From Myxococcales bacterium (GTDB taxonomy: Bacteria; Myxococcota; Bradymonadia; UBA7976; UBA1532), in the NCBI GenBank assembly GCA_020430675.1, contig JAGQJJ010000042.1, positions 1-13,401 of the forward strand: DNA of 13,401 nt. Direction: 5' to 3'. Below the pieces are notes generated by a model that worked only from the letters and a program-made list of their open reading frames with translations, did no database searches and was not told where the DNA came from. Of this stretch, positions 4,806-12,495 are shown one piece after another (the stretch's first letter is position 1; each line of letters begins with the position of its first letter). The position numbers and the translations under genes are program-made.

Positions 4806-7175
4806 ATGTTTCGAGGCGTCAGGCGTGCAGTCTTCATCTTCGCGGGGCTCATGGTTTTTTCTGCGTGCGACGGGCAAGAGACGGCTTCTTCGGCGATCGA
4901 CGCCGCGCCCGTCGACGGCTCAATGGTCGATGCGACGCCCCCGGATGCGGCCGCCGAGACGGGCGTCGATGCCACGGTGATGGACGCCGCGCTCGATGCC
5001 ATGGCCGAGCGACCCGCGCTGCTGACATCCGATGCCATCCTGGCCGCGGTCGACCCTTTCATCGGCAGCGGCGGCATGGGCTTCGGCTATGCAGCCATGA
5101 CCCCCGCCGCCCAGCGCCCGCATGGCATGATGCGCCTCGGCCCCGACACCACCAACGGCGGCCGGCACCTCGCCGCCCATCACTTCAGCGGCTATCACTT
5201 CGATGACCCCGACGCGCGCGGCTTCAGCCATGTGCGGCTGGTCGGCACCGGCGTCGGCGACCTGGGCCTGCTGCGCGTGCTGCCCCAGACCTCGCTCGAC
5301 GGCCCCCCGCCCCGCGATCGCTTCGCGCCGATGGACAAGGCCACCGAGCGCGCCGCGCCGGGCGAATACGCGGTGACGCTGACCGCGCCTTCGGTCGATG
5401 TCTCATTGGCGGCCGCGGCCCATGCCGGCGTGCATCGGTATGTCTTTCACGAAGACGGCGCGGTCTGGCTGCTGGTCGATGCCACCGCCGCCATTGTCGA
5501 CCGCCCGGTCGATGGCGCTCAGATCGCCTACGCCGATGGCCAGGTGACCGGCCAGGTCGACTGGCAGGGCGGCTTCACCGGCCGCTCGCGCGGCTTCACG
5601 TTGTCATTCGACATGCAGGTCGCCCCCGCGCCCACCGAGGTGCGCGTCTGGTCGCCCGAGGGCGCGGTTCCGGGCGAGGCCGCGGTCGGCGAGCACGCCA
5701 CGCTGGCGCTCGGCTGGCGTGATGTGGCCGACCTGCCCATCGAGCTGCGGGTCGGCGTCTCGTACATCGACGCCGCGCAAGCCCGCGCCAACCGTGAGGC
5801 CGAGCTCTCCGAGCACACCCTTGAAGAAGTCGTCGCCGAGGCCCGCGCCGAGTGGCTGCAACGCCTCGGCCGGGTGCGCGTCGGCGGCGGCACGCCCGCC
5901 CAGCAGCGCATGTTCTACACCGCGCTCTATCACACCTATGCCATGCCCACCCGCTTCGCCGAGGCCGATGGCCGCTACCGCGGGCTCGACGGCGAGGTGC
6001 ATGAAGGCGACGGCTTCACCTACCTCTCCGACCTGTCGCTCTGGGACACCTTCCGCACGCTGCACCCCTGGTATGAGCTGGCCGATCCCGACACCGAGCG
6101 CAACTGCCTGCGCTCGCTGCTGGCCATGCACGCCCAGGGTGGCTCGATGCCGCGCTGGCCGGCCAACCTGAGCTATGCCGGCAGCATGATCGGCTCAAGC
6201 GCCGATCTGCTCTTCGCCGGCGGCGCGGCCAAAGGCATCGACGGCGTCGACTACGACGCGGCCTTCGAGGCCTTGATGAAAGCCGCGAGCGGGCCGGTGC
6301 CCCACGCCAGCAGGGGCGGCATCGAGGGCTATCTGGCCCACGGCTACGTGCCCGCCGACGAAGAGGGCGAGTCGGTCTCAAAGACGCTGGAGTACGCCTA
6401 CTCGGACGCTGCGCTGGCCGACCTCGCGGCGCGGCTCGGCCGGCCCGAAGCGGCGGCGCTCGCCGAACGAGGGCGCAATTATCGCAATCTGTTCCATCCC
6501 GAGCGGCACTTCTTCGCCCCGCGTCTGGCCGATGGCACCTGGTCCGACTTCACCGAGACCCAGATCGACATGGGCGGCGGCGACTACGTGGAGGGCAACG
6601 CCTGGCATTGGCGCTTCTCGGCGCTGCAAGACCCCGCCGACCTCGCCGCCCTCTTCGGCGGCCCCGAGGCGCTCGGCGAAGCGCTCGACACCTTCTTCAA
6701 CTACAGCCAGCTCGGCCAGCCGGGCTATAGCACCTTCATCCCCGACCTCTACTACTGGCATGGCATCGAGCCCGACCTGCATGCGTCGCTGCTCTATCAC
6801 GCCGCCGGCCGCCCCGACGCGATGGCCGACAAGGTGCGCCTCATTCAGCGCGCCGCTTATCGCGACGCGCCCGCCGGGCTCAACGGCAACGACGACGGCG
6901 GCACGCTGAGCGCGTGGTACCTGTTCACCGCGCTCGGCCTGTATCCCATCGCCGGCAGCGACGCCTACCTGTTCGCCAGCCCGCTGTTTCCGTATGCCGA
7001 GATCGACACGGCCGACGGCCCGCTGATCATCGAAGCGCCCGGCGCCAGCGACGAAGTGCGCTACGTGCGCGAAGCCCGCGTCGGGGATCGACTGATCGAA
7101 GGCGCCCGGGTGTTGCACGGCGAGCTGCTGACAGAAAAGCGGCTCGATTTCAGGCTTTCGGCCGATCCTTACTGA
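4806..7175 (+). CDS. GH92 family lipoprotein (alpha-mannosidase family)
   Basis: A 789-aa secreted lipoprotein of glycoside hydrolase family 92, which comprises calcium-dependent inverting exo-alpha-mannosidases. ATG at 4806 is chosen over the open frame from 4710: GGAGG (4797-4801) sits four bases upstream and it yields a proper signal peptide, RR then hydrophobic 8-20, lipobox VFSAC with C21. An Asp/Ala-rich linker (22-65) follows. The N-terminal beta-sandwich starts near DPFIGSGG (83 onward), with GFSHVRLVGTGVGDLG typical of the family. The (alpha/alpha)6 part carries LSLWDTFRTLHPWY, GGSMPRWP (445-452), YVEGNAWHW with E596 as presumed catalytic acid, and GNDDGGTLSAWY with D696/D697 as presumed base region. 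All key motifs are present. The residue after the lipid cysteine is Asp, which in enterobacteria keeps lipoproteins in the inner membrane; whether that holds here is unknown. The 3' end overlaps the opposing lipoprotein gene by 7 bp. The exact linkage cleaved cannot be read from sequence. Confidence 0.92.
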   Translation: MFRGVRRAVFIFAGLMVFSACDGQETASSAIDAAPVDGSMVDATPPDAAAETGVDATVMDAALDAMAERPALLTSDAILAAVDPFIGSGGMGFGYAAMTPAAQRPHGMMRLGPDTTNGGRHLAAHHFSGYHFDDPDARGFSHVRLVGTGVGDLGLLRVLPQTSLDGPPPRDRFAPMDKATERAAPGEYAVTLTAPSVDVSLAAAAHAGVHRYVFHEDGAVWLLVDATAAIVDRPVDGAQIAYADGQVTGQVDWQGGFTGRSRGFTLSFDMQVAPAPTEVRVWSPEGAVPGEAAVGEHATLALGWRDVADLPIELRVGVSYIDAAQARANREAELSEHTLEEVVAEARAEWLQRLGRVRVGGGTPAQQRMFYTALYHTYAMPTRFAEADGRYRGLDGEVHEGDGFTYLSDLSLWDTFRTLHPWYELADPDTERNCLRSLLAMHAQGGSMPRWPANLSYAGSMIGSSADLLFAGGAAKGIDGVDYDAAFEALMKAASGPVPHASRGGIEGYLAHGYVPADEEGESVSKTLEYAYSDAALADLAARLGRPEAAALAERGRNYRNLFHPERHFFAPRLADGTWSDFTETQIDMGGGDYVEGNAWHWRFSALQDPADLAALFGGPEALGEALDTFFNYSQLGQPGYSTFIPDLYYWHGIEPDLHASLLYHAAGRPDAMADKVRLIQRAAYRDAPAGLNGNDDGGTLSAWYLFTALGLYPIAGSDAYLFASPLFPYAEIDTADGPLIIEAPGASDEVRYVREARVGDRLIEGARVLHGELLTEKRLDFRLSADPY

Positions 7176-8269
7176 CAAAGATAGGCATGCACCGGCTGGC
7201 CGGGTTCGCGATCGGGATCCTCCGACACCGTCAGCACATCACGGCCCGTCGCCGAGTAGGCGACCGCCTCGCCCTGCGGCTCGCTGATCGGGCCAAAGGC
7301 CACCAACGTCGGCTCGATCGCGCCGATGTCGGCCACGCCCTGATCGGGCCCGAAGCGGTACTCGAAGGTGCCGGTATAGACCCGGATGAGCAGCCGGTTG
7401 CCCTTGGGATGCAACGCCGCGCCGGTGACCATGCGCCCGAACTGCACCGCGACGCCGGGGGAGTTGAAGCGACCCACCTCGACCGCGGTGGCTCGCCGGC
7501 CGTCGATCAGCGGCGCCGGGCTCTGGAAGATGCGGGCCTCGGGGCCATCGACCTTCTCAAACAGCCAGAACGTCGAGCCATCGGGCGCCACGGCCAGGGC
7601 CTCGGAGTCGACCGGCCCGTCGGGGTAGCGCAGCGGGAAGCGCCAGATGCGGTCGGCCATGCCGAAGCCGTCGGCCTGCGGCTCGGGCACGGCGTAGACG
7701 TAGACCACGTCGCGCGTGAGCAGGTTGTCGCCCACGTCGGCCACCCACAGGCAGGGCCCGCTGCGATCGGGGCAGGCGGCGGCGGCCAGATCCTCCCAGT
7801 CGACCGCCTGCACCGGCAGCACCAGCCGCGCGCGCGGCGTGCCGTTGGTGCCCACGGCGTACAGCATGGGGCCGTCGCCCGAGTCGTTGTGCAGCCAGAG
7901 CACGTCGGGGCGCGAGGGCGAGGCGGTCAGGCCCGAAGCCTCGACCACGCCGGGATCGCCCAGCTCCGACAGCTCGACCGGCGAAGCGTAGCGCCCGCCG
8001 CAGGTCTCGCGCGGCGGGAAGCGCCAGCCGGGCTCGGCGTCGACCTCCGCGTCCGGCGCGGCGTCAGCCGCGGCGTCGATCTCGGCGTCCGGCGCCATAT
8101 CGAGCGCGGCGTCGGGCGAGCCGTCGGCTGCGGCGTCGACCGGCGGCGCGGCGTCGGGGCCCACATCGATCACCGGCCCATCGGGCAGCGCGCCATCGAT
8201 CGGCGCGGCCTCGTCTTCCGCGCAAGCGACCAGCCACAATGTCGGCAGCAGACAGCACAGCAAACGCAT
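7169..8269 (-). CDS. beta-propeller-like lipoprotein of unknown function
   Basis: A 366-aa predicted lipoprotein. The start is set at 8269 (MRLLCC...) because it gives a signal peptide with lipobox LVAC and lipid cysteine C16; the open frame continues to 8347 without signal-peptide logic. There is no Shine-Dalgarno before it. Residues 23-80 are an Asp/Ala/Pro-rich tether. The mature domain has LWLHNDSGDGP (124-134), VDWEDLA (156-162), WVADVGDN (175-182) and DSEALAVAPDG (221-231). This set recurs in actinobacterial and myxobacterial secreted proteins predicted as beta-propellers, but I know of no established activity. Repeated strand-turn patterns through to the C-terminus agree with a propeller. 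Two cysteines at 166 and 173 could form a disulfide. The gene is convergent with GH92 (7-bp overlap of ends) and divergent from the acyl-CoA dehydrogenase (98 bp). Confidence 0.8.
   Translation of the reverse strand: MRLLCCLLPTLWLVACAEDEAAPIDGALPDGPVIDVGPDAAPPVDAAADGSPDAALDMAPDAEIDAAADAAPDAEVDAEPGWRFPPRETCGGRYASPVELSELGDPGVVEASGLTASPSRPDVLWLHNDSGDGPMLYAVGTNGTPRARLVLPVQAVDWEDLAAAACPDRSGPCLWVADVGDNLLTRDVVYVYAVPEPQADGFGMADRIWRFPLRYPDGPVDSEALAVAPDGSTFWLFEKVDGPEARIFQSPAPLIDGRRATAVEVGRFNSPGVAVQFGRMVTGAALHPKGNRLLIRVYTGTFEYRFGPDQGVADIGAIEPTLVAFGPISEPQGEAVAYSATGRDVLTVSEDPDREPGQPVHAYLCQ
8028..8203 (-). repeat. Asp/Ala-rich coding low-complexity tract
   Basis: Short GC-rich motifs reading as D-A, P-D-A and A-A-D-A repeat irregularly through the tether of the lipoprotein encoded here (about residues 23-80). 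A shorter tract of the same composition lies after the lipobox of the GH92 lipoprotein (4869-5000). Such tracts serve as flexible, negatively charged spacers between the lipid anchor and the folded domain and are prone to slippage. Confidence 0.75.
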
Positions 8270-8285
8270 CGGGCGAGTATGCCCG
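8270..8285 (-). promoter_or_regulatory. hairpin directly before the lipoprotein start codon
   Basis: CGGGC and GCCCG pair around a 6-base loop, ending at the base next to the ATG at 8269 on the minus strand. The gene lacks a recognisable Shine-Dalgarno. The structure could limit ribosome access, or the mRNA could be leaderless; neither can be decided here. Confidence 0.3.
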
Positions 8286-8367
8286 AGGCCGCCCGATGGG
8301 AGAAAGCGAGGGTGCACTGCGCCCGTAATCGAGATACGCTCCGCCATCCACCTGGGAGGGACTTTCG

Positions 8368-9534
8368 ATGAGCGCGCCGCGCGTCACCATGCAGGACAAA
8401 GAGATCTTCACCGACGAGCACCGCATGCTGCGACAGACGGTGCGCAAGTTTGCCCAGAGCCTGGCTCCGCACGCCGAAGAGTGGGAGCAGGAAGGCATCT
8501 TCCCGCGCGAGGTCTTCAAGCAGGCCGGCGATCTGGGCCTGCTCGGCATCGGCCACGACGCCGAATACGGCGGCCTGGGCCTCGATTGGTGGTACACCGT
8601 CTGCTGGGCCGAGGAGCTGGTGCACACCGGCAGCGCCGGGGTCAACATGGCGCTGATGGTGCAGTCCGACATGGCCACGCCCATCATCAACCAGATCGGC
8701 AGCGACGAGCTGAAGCGCAACTTCCTCGCCCCGGCCATCACCGGCGACGCCATCGCCGCCCTGGGCGTCAGCGAGCCGGGCGGCGGCTCCGACGTGGCCG
8801 CCATTCGCACCACCGCGCGCCGTGACGGCGATGACTATGTCATCAACGGCCAGAAGCTCTGGATCACCAACGGCACCCGCGCCGACTTCATCACCCTGGC
8901 GGTGCGCACCGGCGAAGACGGCTACGGCGGCATCTCGCTGCTCGTCTTCCCCACCGATACCAAGGGCTTTGCGGTCGGCAAGAGCATCAAGAAGATCGGC
9001 AACAAAGCCAGCGACACCGCCGAGCTGTTCTTCGACAACTGCCGCGTGCCGCGCCGCTACCTGCTCGGGCAGGAGAACGCCGGCTTTGTGCACATCATGA
9101 CCAACTTCCAGGGCGAGCGGCTCATCGCCGCCGTGGGCGCGGTCGCCGGCATGGAGAAGGCCGTGCGCGAAGCCATCAAGTATGGCAACGAGCGCAAGGC
9201 GTTCGGCCGGCCGATCGCCAAGTTCCAGGTGTGGCGGCACAAGCTGGTCGAGCACCTGACCAACATCGAAGCCGCCCGCCGGCTCACCTATTTTGCCGTC
9301 GACAAGTTCATCAAGCAGCCCTTCGGCGCCACGCGCGAGATCACGATGGCCAAGCTGTTTGCCGGCGACATGCTCCAGCGCGTGCTCTACGACTGCATGC
9401 AGATGTACGGCGGCTTCGGCTATACCACCGAGTACCCCATCGGGCGCGCCTGGGCCGACGGGCGCCTGATCACGATCGGCGGCGGCACGTCCGAGATCAT
9501 GAAAGAGATTCTGGTCAAGATGGAGGGCCTGTGA
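8368..9534 (+). CDS. acyl-CoA dehydrogenase (IVD/LCAD-type active site)
   Basis: A 388-aa FAD-dependent acyl-CoA dehydrogenase that introduces the alpha,beta double bond in fatty acyl or branched acyl-CoA and passes electrons to ETF. GGAGG (8355-8359) precedes ATG by 8 bases. Visible motifs: [10 protein letters not shown], the FAD-binding [11 protein letters not shown] and [25 protein letters not shown], and C-terminal [13 protein letters not shown]. The usual MCAD/SCAD catalytic glutamate position (YEGT) is glycine here (G372), while E250 in QGERL occupies the place of the catalytic glutamate of isovaleryl-CoA and long-chain acyl-CoA dehydrogenases. So the enzyme should be active with the base on helix G. 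Substrate cannot be fixed, though the KEIL ending resembles long-chain enzymes. No ETF or other beta-oxidation genes are near. Its stop overlaps the next gene's GTG start. Confidence 0.93.
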   Translation: MSAPRVTMQDKEIFTDEHRMLRQTVRKFAQSLAPHAEEWEQEGIFPREVFKQAGDLGLLGIGHDAEYGGLGLDWWYTVCWAEELVHTGSAGVNMALMVQSDMATPIINQIGSDELKRNFLAPAITGDAIAALGVSEPGGGSDVAAIRTTARRDGDDYVINGQKLWITNGTRADFITLAVRTGEDGYGGISLLVFPTDTKGFAVGKSIKKIGNKASDTAELFFDNCRVPRRYLLGQENAGFVHIMTNFQGERLIAAVGAVAGMEKAVREAIKYGNERKAFGRPIAKFQVWRHKLVEHLTNIEAARRLTYFAVDKFIKQPFGATREITMAKLFAGDMLQRVLYDCMQMYGGFGYTTEYPIGRAWADGRLITIGGGTSEIMKEILVKMEGL

Positions 9535-10232
9535 GCTTGCGAATGTTGGGAGGCGCGCTGGTCGCGCTGACGCTGATCGCCTGCGTGCCGGGCGGAAGCG
9601 GCGGCGGAGGCGGCGGCGGCGGCGATGGCGGGGTCAACGGCATGATCCCAGGCGGCAATGACCCGCCCGCGGTGCCGCCGGGCGGAGAGTTTGAGAGCGG
9701 CCTGCCCGATGACAACGCGCCGCTCAGCGGCCTGAGCGATGAAGAGGTGCAGCAACTCTGCGACCGCCTCGGCCCGCAGGTCGACGCCCTTCTCGGCGGC
9801 GAGGAGCGCAGCCGGCTGACCTGTCTGGGCCTCGCGCTGACGCTGGCCATCTTCGGCGGCGGCGTCAACGCCTGCGAGATGGCCTATCGCGACTGCCTGG
9901 CCGACCCGGCCGGCTTCATGGAAGAGAACGGCTTCGAGGCCGAGATCACCGACGAAGAAGAGACCTGCGATATCGAGAAGTTCCGCATGCGCGCCAGCAT
10001 GTGCGACGCCCCGGTCGGCACGCTGGAGGACTGCGTGACCGAGCAGGTGGCGGTGCTGCGCGACCTGATCGATGACTTCGCCTGCGCCATCGCGTTGAGC
10101 AACCCCGACTTGGGCAACCCCATGCTCGGCCCGGCCTGCACCGCGCTCGAAATGCAGTGCCCGGGCATCCTCGACGACGACGATGAGGACGAGTTCGAGT
10201 TCGGCCCCGACGCGGGGCCGCCGGGCGAGTAG
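9531..10232 (+). CDS. Cys-rich lipoprotein with poly-Gly tether, unknown function
   Basis: A 233-aa predicted lipoprotein, function not recognised. GTG at 9531 overlaps the upstream TGA (GTGA) and has GGAGG (9522-9526) four bases before it. The in-frame ATG at 9543 is too far from that site, so GTG is preferred. Residues 1-17 are a signal peptide with lipobox LIAC and C18. A glycine-rich spacer follows (about 21-36). The mature part holds ten cysteines in recurring helical contexts ([58 protein letters not shown]), which would suit five disulfides in the periplasm or outside. The C-terminus is strongly acidic ([10 protein letters not shown]). The coding overlap suggests coupled translation with the acyl-CoA dehydrogenase, although the two proteins act in different compartments. 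Confidence 0.78.
   Translation: MSLRMLGGALVALTLIACVPGGSGGGGGGGGDGGVNGMIPGGNDPPAVPPGGEFESGLPDDNAPLSGLSDEEVQQLCDRLGPQVDALLGGEERSRLTCLGLALTLAIFGGGVNACEMAYRDCLADPAGFMEENGFEAEITDEEETCDIEKFRMRASMCDAPVGTLEDCVTEQVAVLRDLIDDFACAIALSNPDLGNPMLGPACTALEMQCPGILDDDDEDEFEFGPDAGPPGE
9591..9633 (+). repeat. GGC-rich tract encoding the poly-Gly tether
   Basis: A run of GGC/GGA codons interrupted by AGC and GAT encodes eight consecutive glycines inside a longer Gly-rich spacer just after the lipobox of the Cys-rich lipoprotein. The trinucleotide repeat is a likely place for length variation between strains. Confidence 0.75.
10202..10220. terminator. GC hairpin at the convergent gene junction
   Basis: CGGCCCC (10202-10208) pairs perfectly with GGGGCCG (10214-10220) around the loop GACGC. 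It ends 9 bases before the stop codon of the Cys-rich lipoprotein and 14 bases beyond the end of the opposing DUF2169 gene. There is no T tract on either side, so it may act as a pause or mRNA 3'-end stabiliser and not as a true intrinsic terminator. Confidence 0.35.
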
Positions 10233-10234
10233 CC

Positions 10235-11461
10235 TCAGCCCTGCCCCGGGCGGGGGATGCCCTTCAGGTTGAGCACATCGGGCCCGGGGAACTCGCCGGT
10301 CAGCAGATCGGCGGGGAACCCGGTGCCGATCAGCGGCGCGGGCAGCGTCAACTGGCCGTCGACCTCGATCAGCACCCGCTTCAGGTCATCGAGATTCGTG
10401 ATGCCCGGCTTCACCGTGCCGCGCCACGAGAGCATCACCTCTTCGGCCTCGACCTCGATGTGCACGGTGTCGAGCGTGAGCGTCACCGGCGCCATCGCCG
10501 CGTCGTTGATGGCCACCCGCAGCTTCGGTTTCTCGATGGGCAGCCGCAGCACCAGATCGTCGCGGTCGCGGTGCATATGGCGCAGCGTGATCTTCTCGTG
10601 GCCGTCGAGGTGCGGCAGGCAGAGCCCCGGCGACGCGCAGCTCCAGAACTCGGGGCGCATCACCGGGAACTGCTCGGCCTTGGGGTCGAGCTTGCCGTGC
10701 AACAACCCCCACAGCCCCCGCGCGCCTTCGGGCATGCCCGCTCGGCTCGCCCGCGGCTCCCAGTGTTTGGGCACCGGGCCAAAACCCGCCGGCGCCTGCC
10801 AGACCTGGCGCTTCTCGTTCTGCACCACCAGCGTATCGGGCGTCATCACCCGGTCGGGGAACTCGATATTGGGCAGCACCGTCCAGCGATCGCGCGCCGG
10901 CTCGCCATCGACCGGCGCCACCCAATAGCCGGTGCCGAGCGGGTTGCTCGCGCAGACCAGCGGCGCCAATGACTGCTGTCGATCGACGCCGCCATAGGCC
11001 AGCTCATAGCGCAGCGGCAGCACCGAAAACGGCTCGGCCGGGGTGAACTGCACCCGCCCGCCCGCGCGCTGGAAGGCCACGCGATTGCCCACCACCAGCC
11101 GCTCGATGCGCGTCTGGCCCACCTGCACCGACGGCCGGCACTGGATGGCGTTGCCGCCCGGCGCATAGCAGTTGGCGTTCACGATCAGATCGGTGCCCGG
11201 CTTCGGCGGGCCCAGATCGCTCTCGAAGCGCAGCGACGACTCGAACGGGTCGGCGTCTTCGAAGTAGACGTCCGAGGTGAACAGCGGCCGCTGCTGCGCG
11301 ATGGGCACGATCATCTCATCGGGCCGCAGCGCATAGGTGCGCTTGGCGATGAAATGCAGCGCTTCGAGGCCATCGAGCCCGCTGTCGGGCGCGTACATCA
11401 CGAGGTAGCCGTCGTGCTCGATGCGCGGCTTCGGACGGGTCGGATCGGGCGGCGCGGCCAA
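10235..11461 (-). CDS. DUF2169 protein, injection-system spike adaptor
   Basis: A 408-aa cytoplasmic protein of the DUF2169 family. Members sit beside VgrG and PAAR/DUF4150 genes and are regarded, with DUF4123 and EagR proteins, as adaptors that load effectors or tips on the type VI spike. Family-like features are LEALHFIAKRTYAL (about 32-45), VNANCYAPGG, VGNRVAF, RYELAYGGVD, NPLGTGYW, PNIEFP and HWEPRASRAG. No ATG fits at the N-terminus: TTG at 11461, two bases past the upstream stop and behind a GGGGGG stretch, is the best start. GTG 11401 or ATG 11398 are alternatives that would cost about 20 residues. The gene is last in the minus-strand operon after two gpV-like genes. No PAAR or effector gene follows within the window: the next gene is convergent, two bases away. 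Confidence 0.83.
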   Translation of the reverse strand: MAAPPDPTRPKPRIEHDGYLVMYAPDSGLDGLEALHFIAKRTYALRPDEMIVPIAQQRPLFTSDVYFEDADPFESSLRFESDLGPPKPGTDLIVNANCYAPGGNAIQCRPSVQVGQTRIERLVVGNRVAFQRAGGRVQFTPAEPFSVLPLRYELAYGGVDRQQSLAPLVCASNPLGTGYWVAPVDGEPARDRWTVLPNIEFPDRVMTPDTLVVQNEKRQVWQAPAGFGPVPKHWEPRASRAGMPEGARGLWGLLHGKLDPKAEQFPVMRPEFWSCASPGLCLPHLDGHEKITLRHMHRDRDDLVLRLPIEKPKLRVAINDAAMAPVTLTLDTVHIEVEAEEVMLSWRGTVKPGITNLDDLKRVLIEVDGQLTLPAPLIGTGFPADLLTGEFPGPDVLNLKGIPRPGQG

Positions 11462-11463
11462 AC

Positions 11464-12495
11464 TCAGCCCCCCGGCTTGAAGGCCACCTGGTCGGCCTTG
11501 ACGTTGATCAGCCCGCCCAGGTGGATGATCGGCGAGCCGAGCAGCGAGAACTGCCCGCTCTTGGCTTCGACCGAGAGCATGCCCGCCATCACCGTCAGCG
11601 GCGCCGAGGTGTCGAGCGTGGCCGCGCCCTCGGCGTGCAGCACCGCCGAGCCCACCGTCCACGTCTTCACTGGTGAACAGTCGAAAACCACCTTGGCTTT
11701 GGCTTCGGACGACCCGACGAGCTGCGTCACCGGCCCGCTCTGGATCATCGCCGCGCCGCCGCTGGTGCTCACCTTGGCGCTGCCACCGGTCGAGCTGAGC
11801 TGGCTGCTGGCCGCGATGGCGATGTTCTGCGCGCTGCGCGAGGTCGATGACCCAACGGTCAGGGTTTTGCCCGAGTCCACCGTCTCGGTGTAGTTCGACG
11901 CCGACACGGTGATCGAGTGCGAGACGCCCGAGGTGTGCTCCTTGGTCGTCTCGACATTGACCGCCATCGTCTTGCTCTCGAAGTTCACCGAGCCGGCCGG
12001 CGCGCGGATGTAGATGTCGCCCGTGGCGGCCAGCAGGGTGATGCTGTCGCCGGCCACGTCGATGACGAGGCGGTTGTTGAGGCTGCTGTCGACCAGCGAG
12101 ATGCACTCGGCGCCGCCGGTGTCATCGAAGGTCAGCTTGTGCCCGGCGCGGGTCTCGAAGACCTTGTGGTTGTTCTCGCCATCGGGGTGGCCCGGCTCGG
12201 GCAGCTCGTCGACGCCGTTCCACAGCGAGCCGATGACAAACGGGCTGTTCATGTCGCCGCGCTCGAAGACCAGCAGCACCTCATCGCCCACCTCGGGCAC
12301 GAAGTAGCTGCCGCGATCCTTGCCGGCGTACAGCGTGGCCAGGCGCGCCCAATGGCTCTCGGTCGCGTCGTCGAGCCACGGATAGCGCACCTTGATGCGG
12401 CCCAGATTGTCGGGATCCTTGTTGTTGGTGACGATGCCGACAAAGACCCCGTCGAGCGCGTCATCATCCGGGTCGCGATAATCGGGGTTCAGCAT
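11464..12495 (-). CDS. short VgrG/gpV-like spike protein (Phage_base_V)
   Basis: A 343-aa spike protein. Residues 15-95 form the OB-fold of the gpV/gp5 family (VFVGIVTNNKDPDNLGRIKVRYPW, PEVGDEVLLVFERGD, FVIGSLWNG). Residues 114-130 (ETRAGHKLTFDDTGGAE) are the VgrG-like link, and the rest is a Ser/Thr/Ala/Gly-rich repetitive region expected to be a trimeric beta-helix needle ending in GLINVKADQVAFKPGG. The gp27-like N-terminal hub of full VgrG proteins is absent: the start at 12495 precedes the OB-fold by only 15 residues. ATG overlaps the upstream gene's stop in ATGCTGA, implying translational coupling. Neighbours are a paralogue upstream and DUF2169 downstream. The protein would cap the inner tube of a contractile injection system; type VI versus extracellular (eCIS) type cannot be told without the sheath and baseplate genes. 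Confidence 0.86.
   Translation of the reverse strand: MLNPDYRDPDDDALDGVFVGIVTNNKDPDNLGRIKVRYPWLDDATESHWARLATLYAGKDRGSYFVPEVGDEVLLVFERGDMNSPFVIGSLWNGVDELPEPGHPDGENNHKVFETRAGHKLTFDDTGGAECISLVDSSLNNRLVIDVAGDSITLLAATGDIYIRAPAGSVNFESKTMAVNVETTKEHTSGVSHSITVSASNYTETVDSGKTLTVGSSTSRSAQNIAIAASSQLSSTGGSAKVSTSGGAAMIQSGPVTQLVGSSEAKAKVVFDCSPVKTWTVGSAVLHAEGAATLDTSAPLTVMAGMLSVEAKSGQFSLLGSPIIHLGGLINVKADQVAFKPGG

Noticed and set aside
6914..8371. Plus-strand frame of 485 codons
   Set aside because: It is out of frame with GH92 and antisense to the propeller-like lipoprotein; it is rich in Arg/Gly/Asp/His with no domain.
11462..12106. Minus-strand frame upstream of DUF2169 as one long fused protein
   Set aside because: That stretch is the alternative frame of the gpV-like gene; homology to DUF2169 begins only after the upstream stop near 11461.
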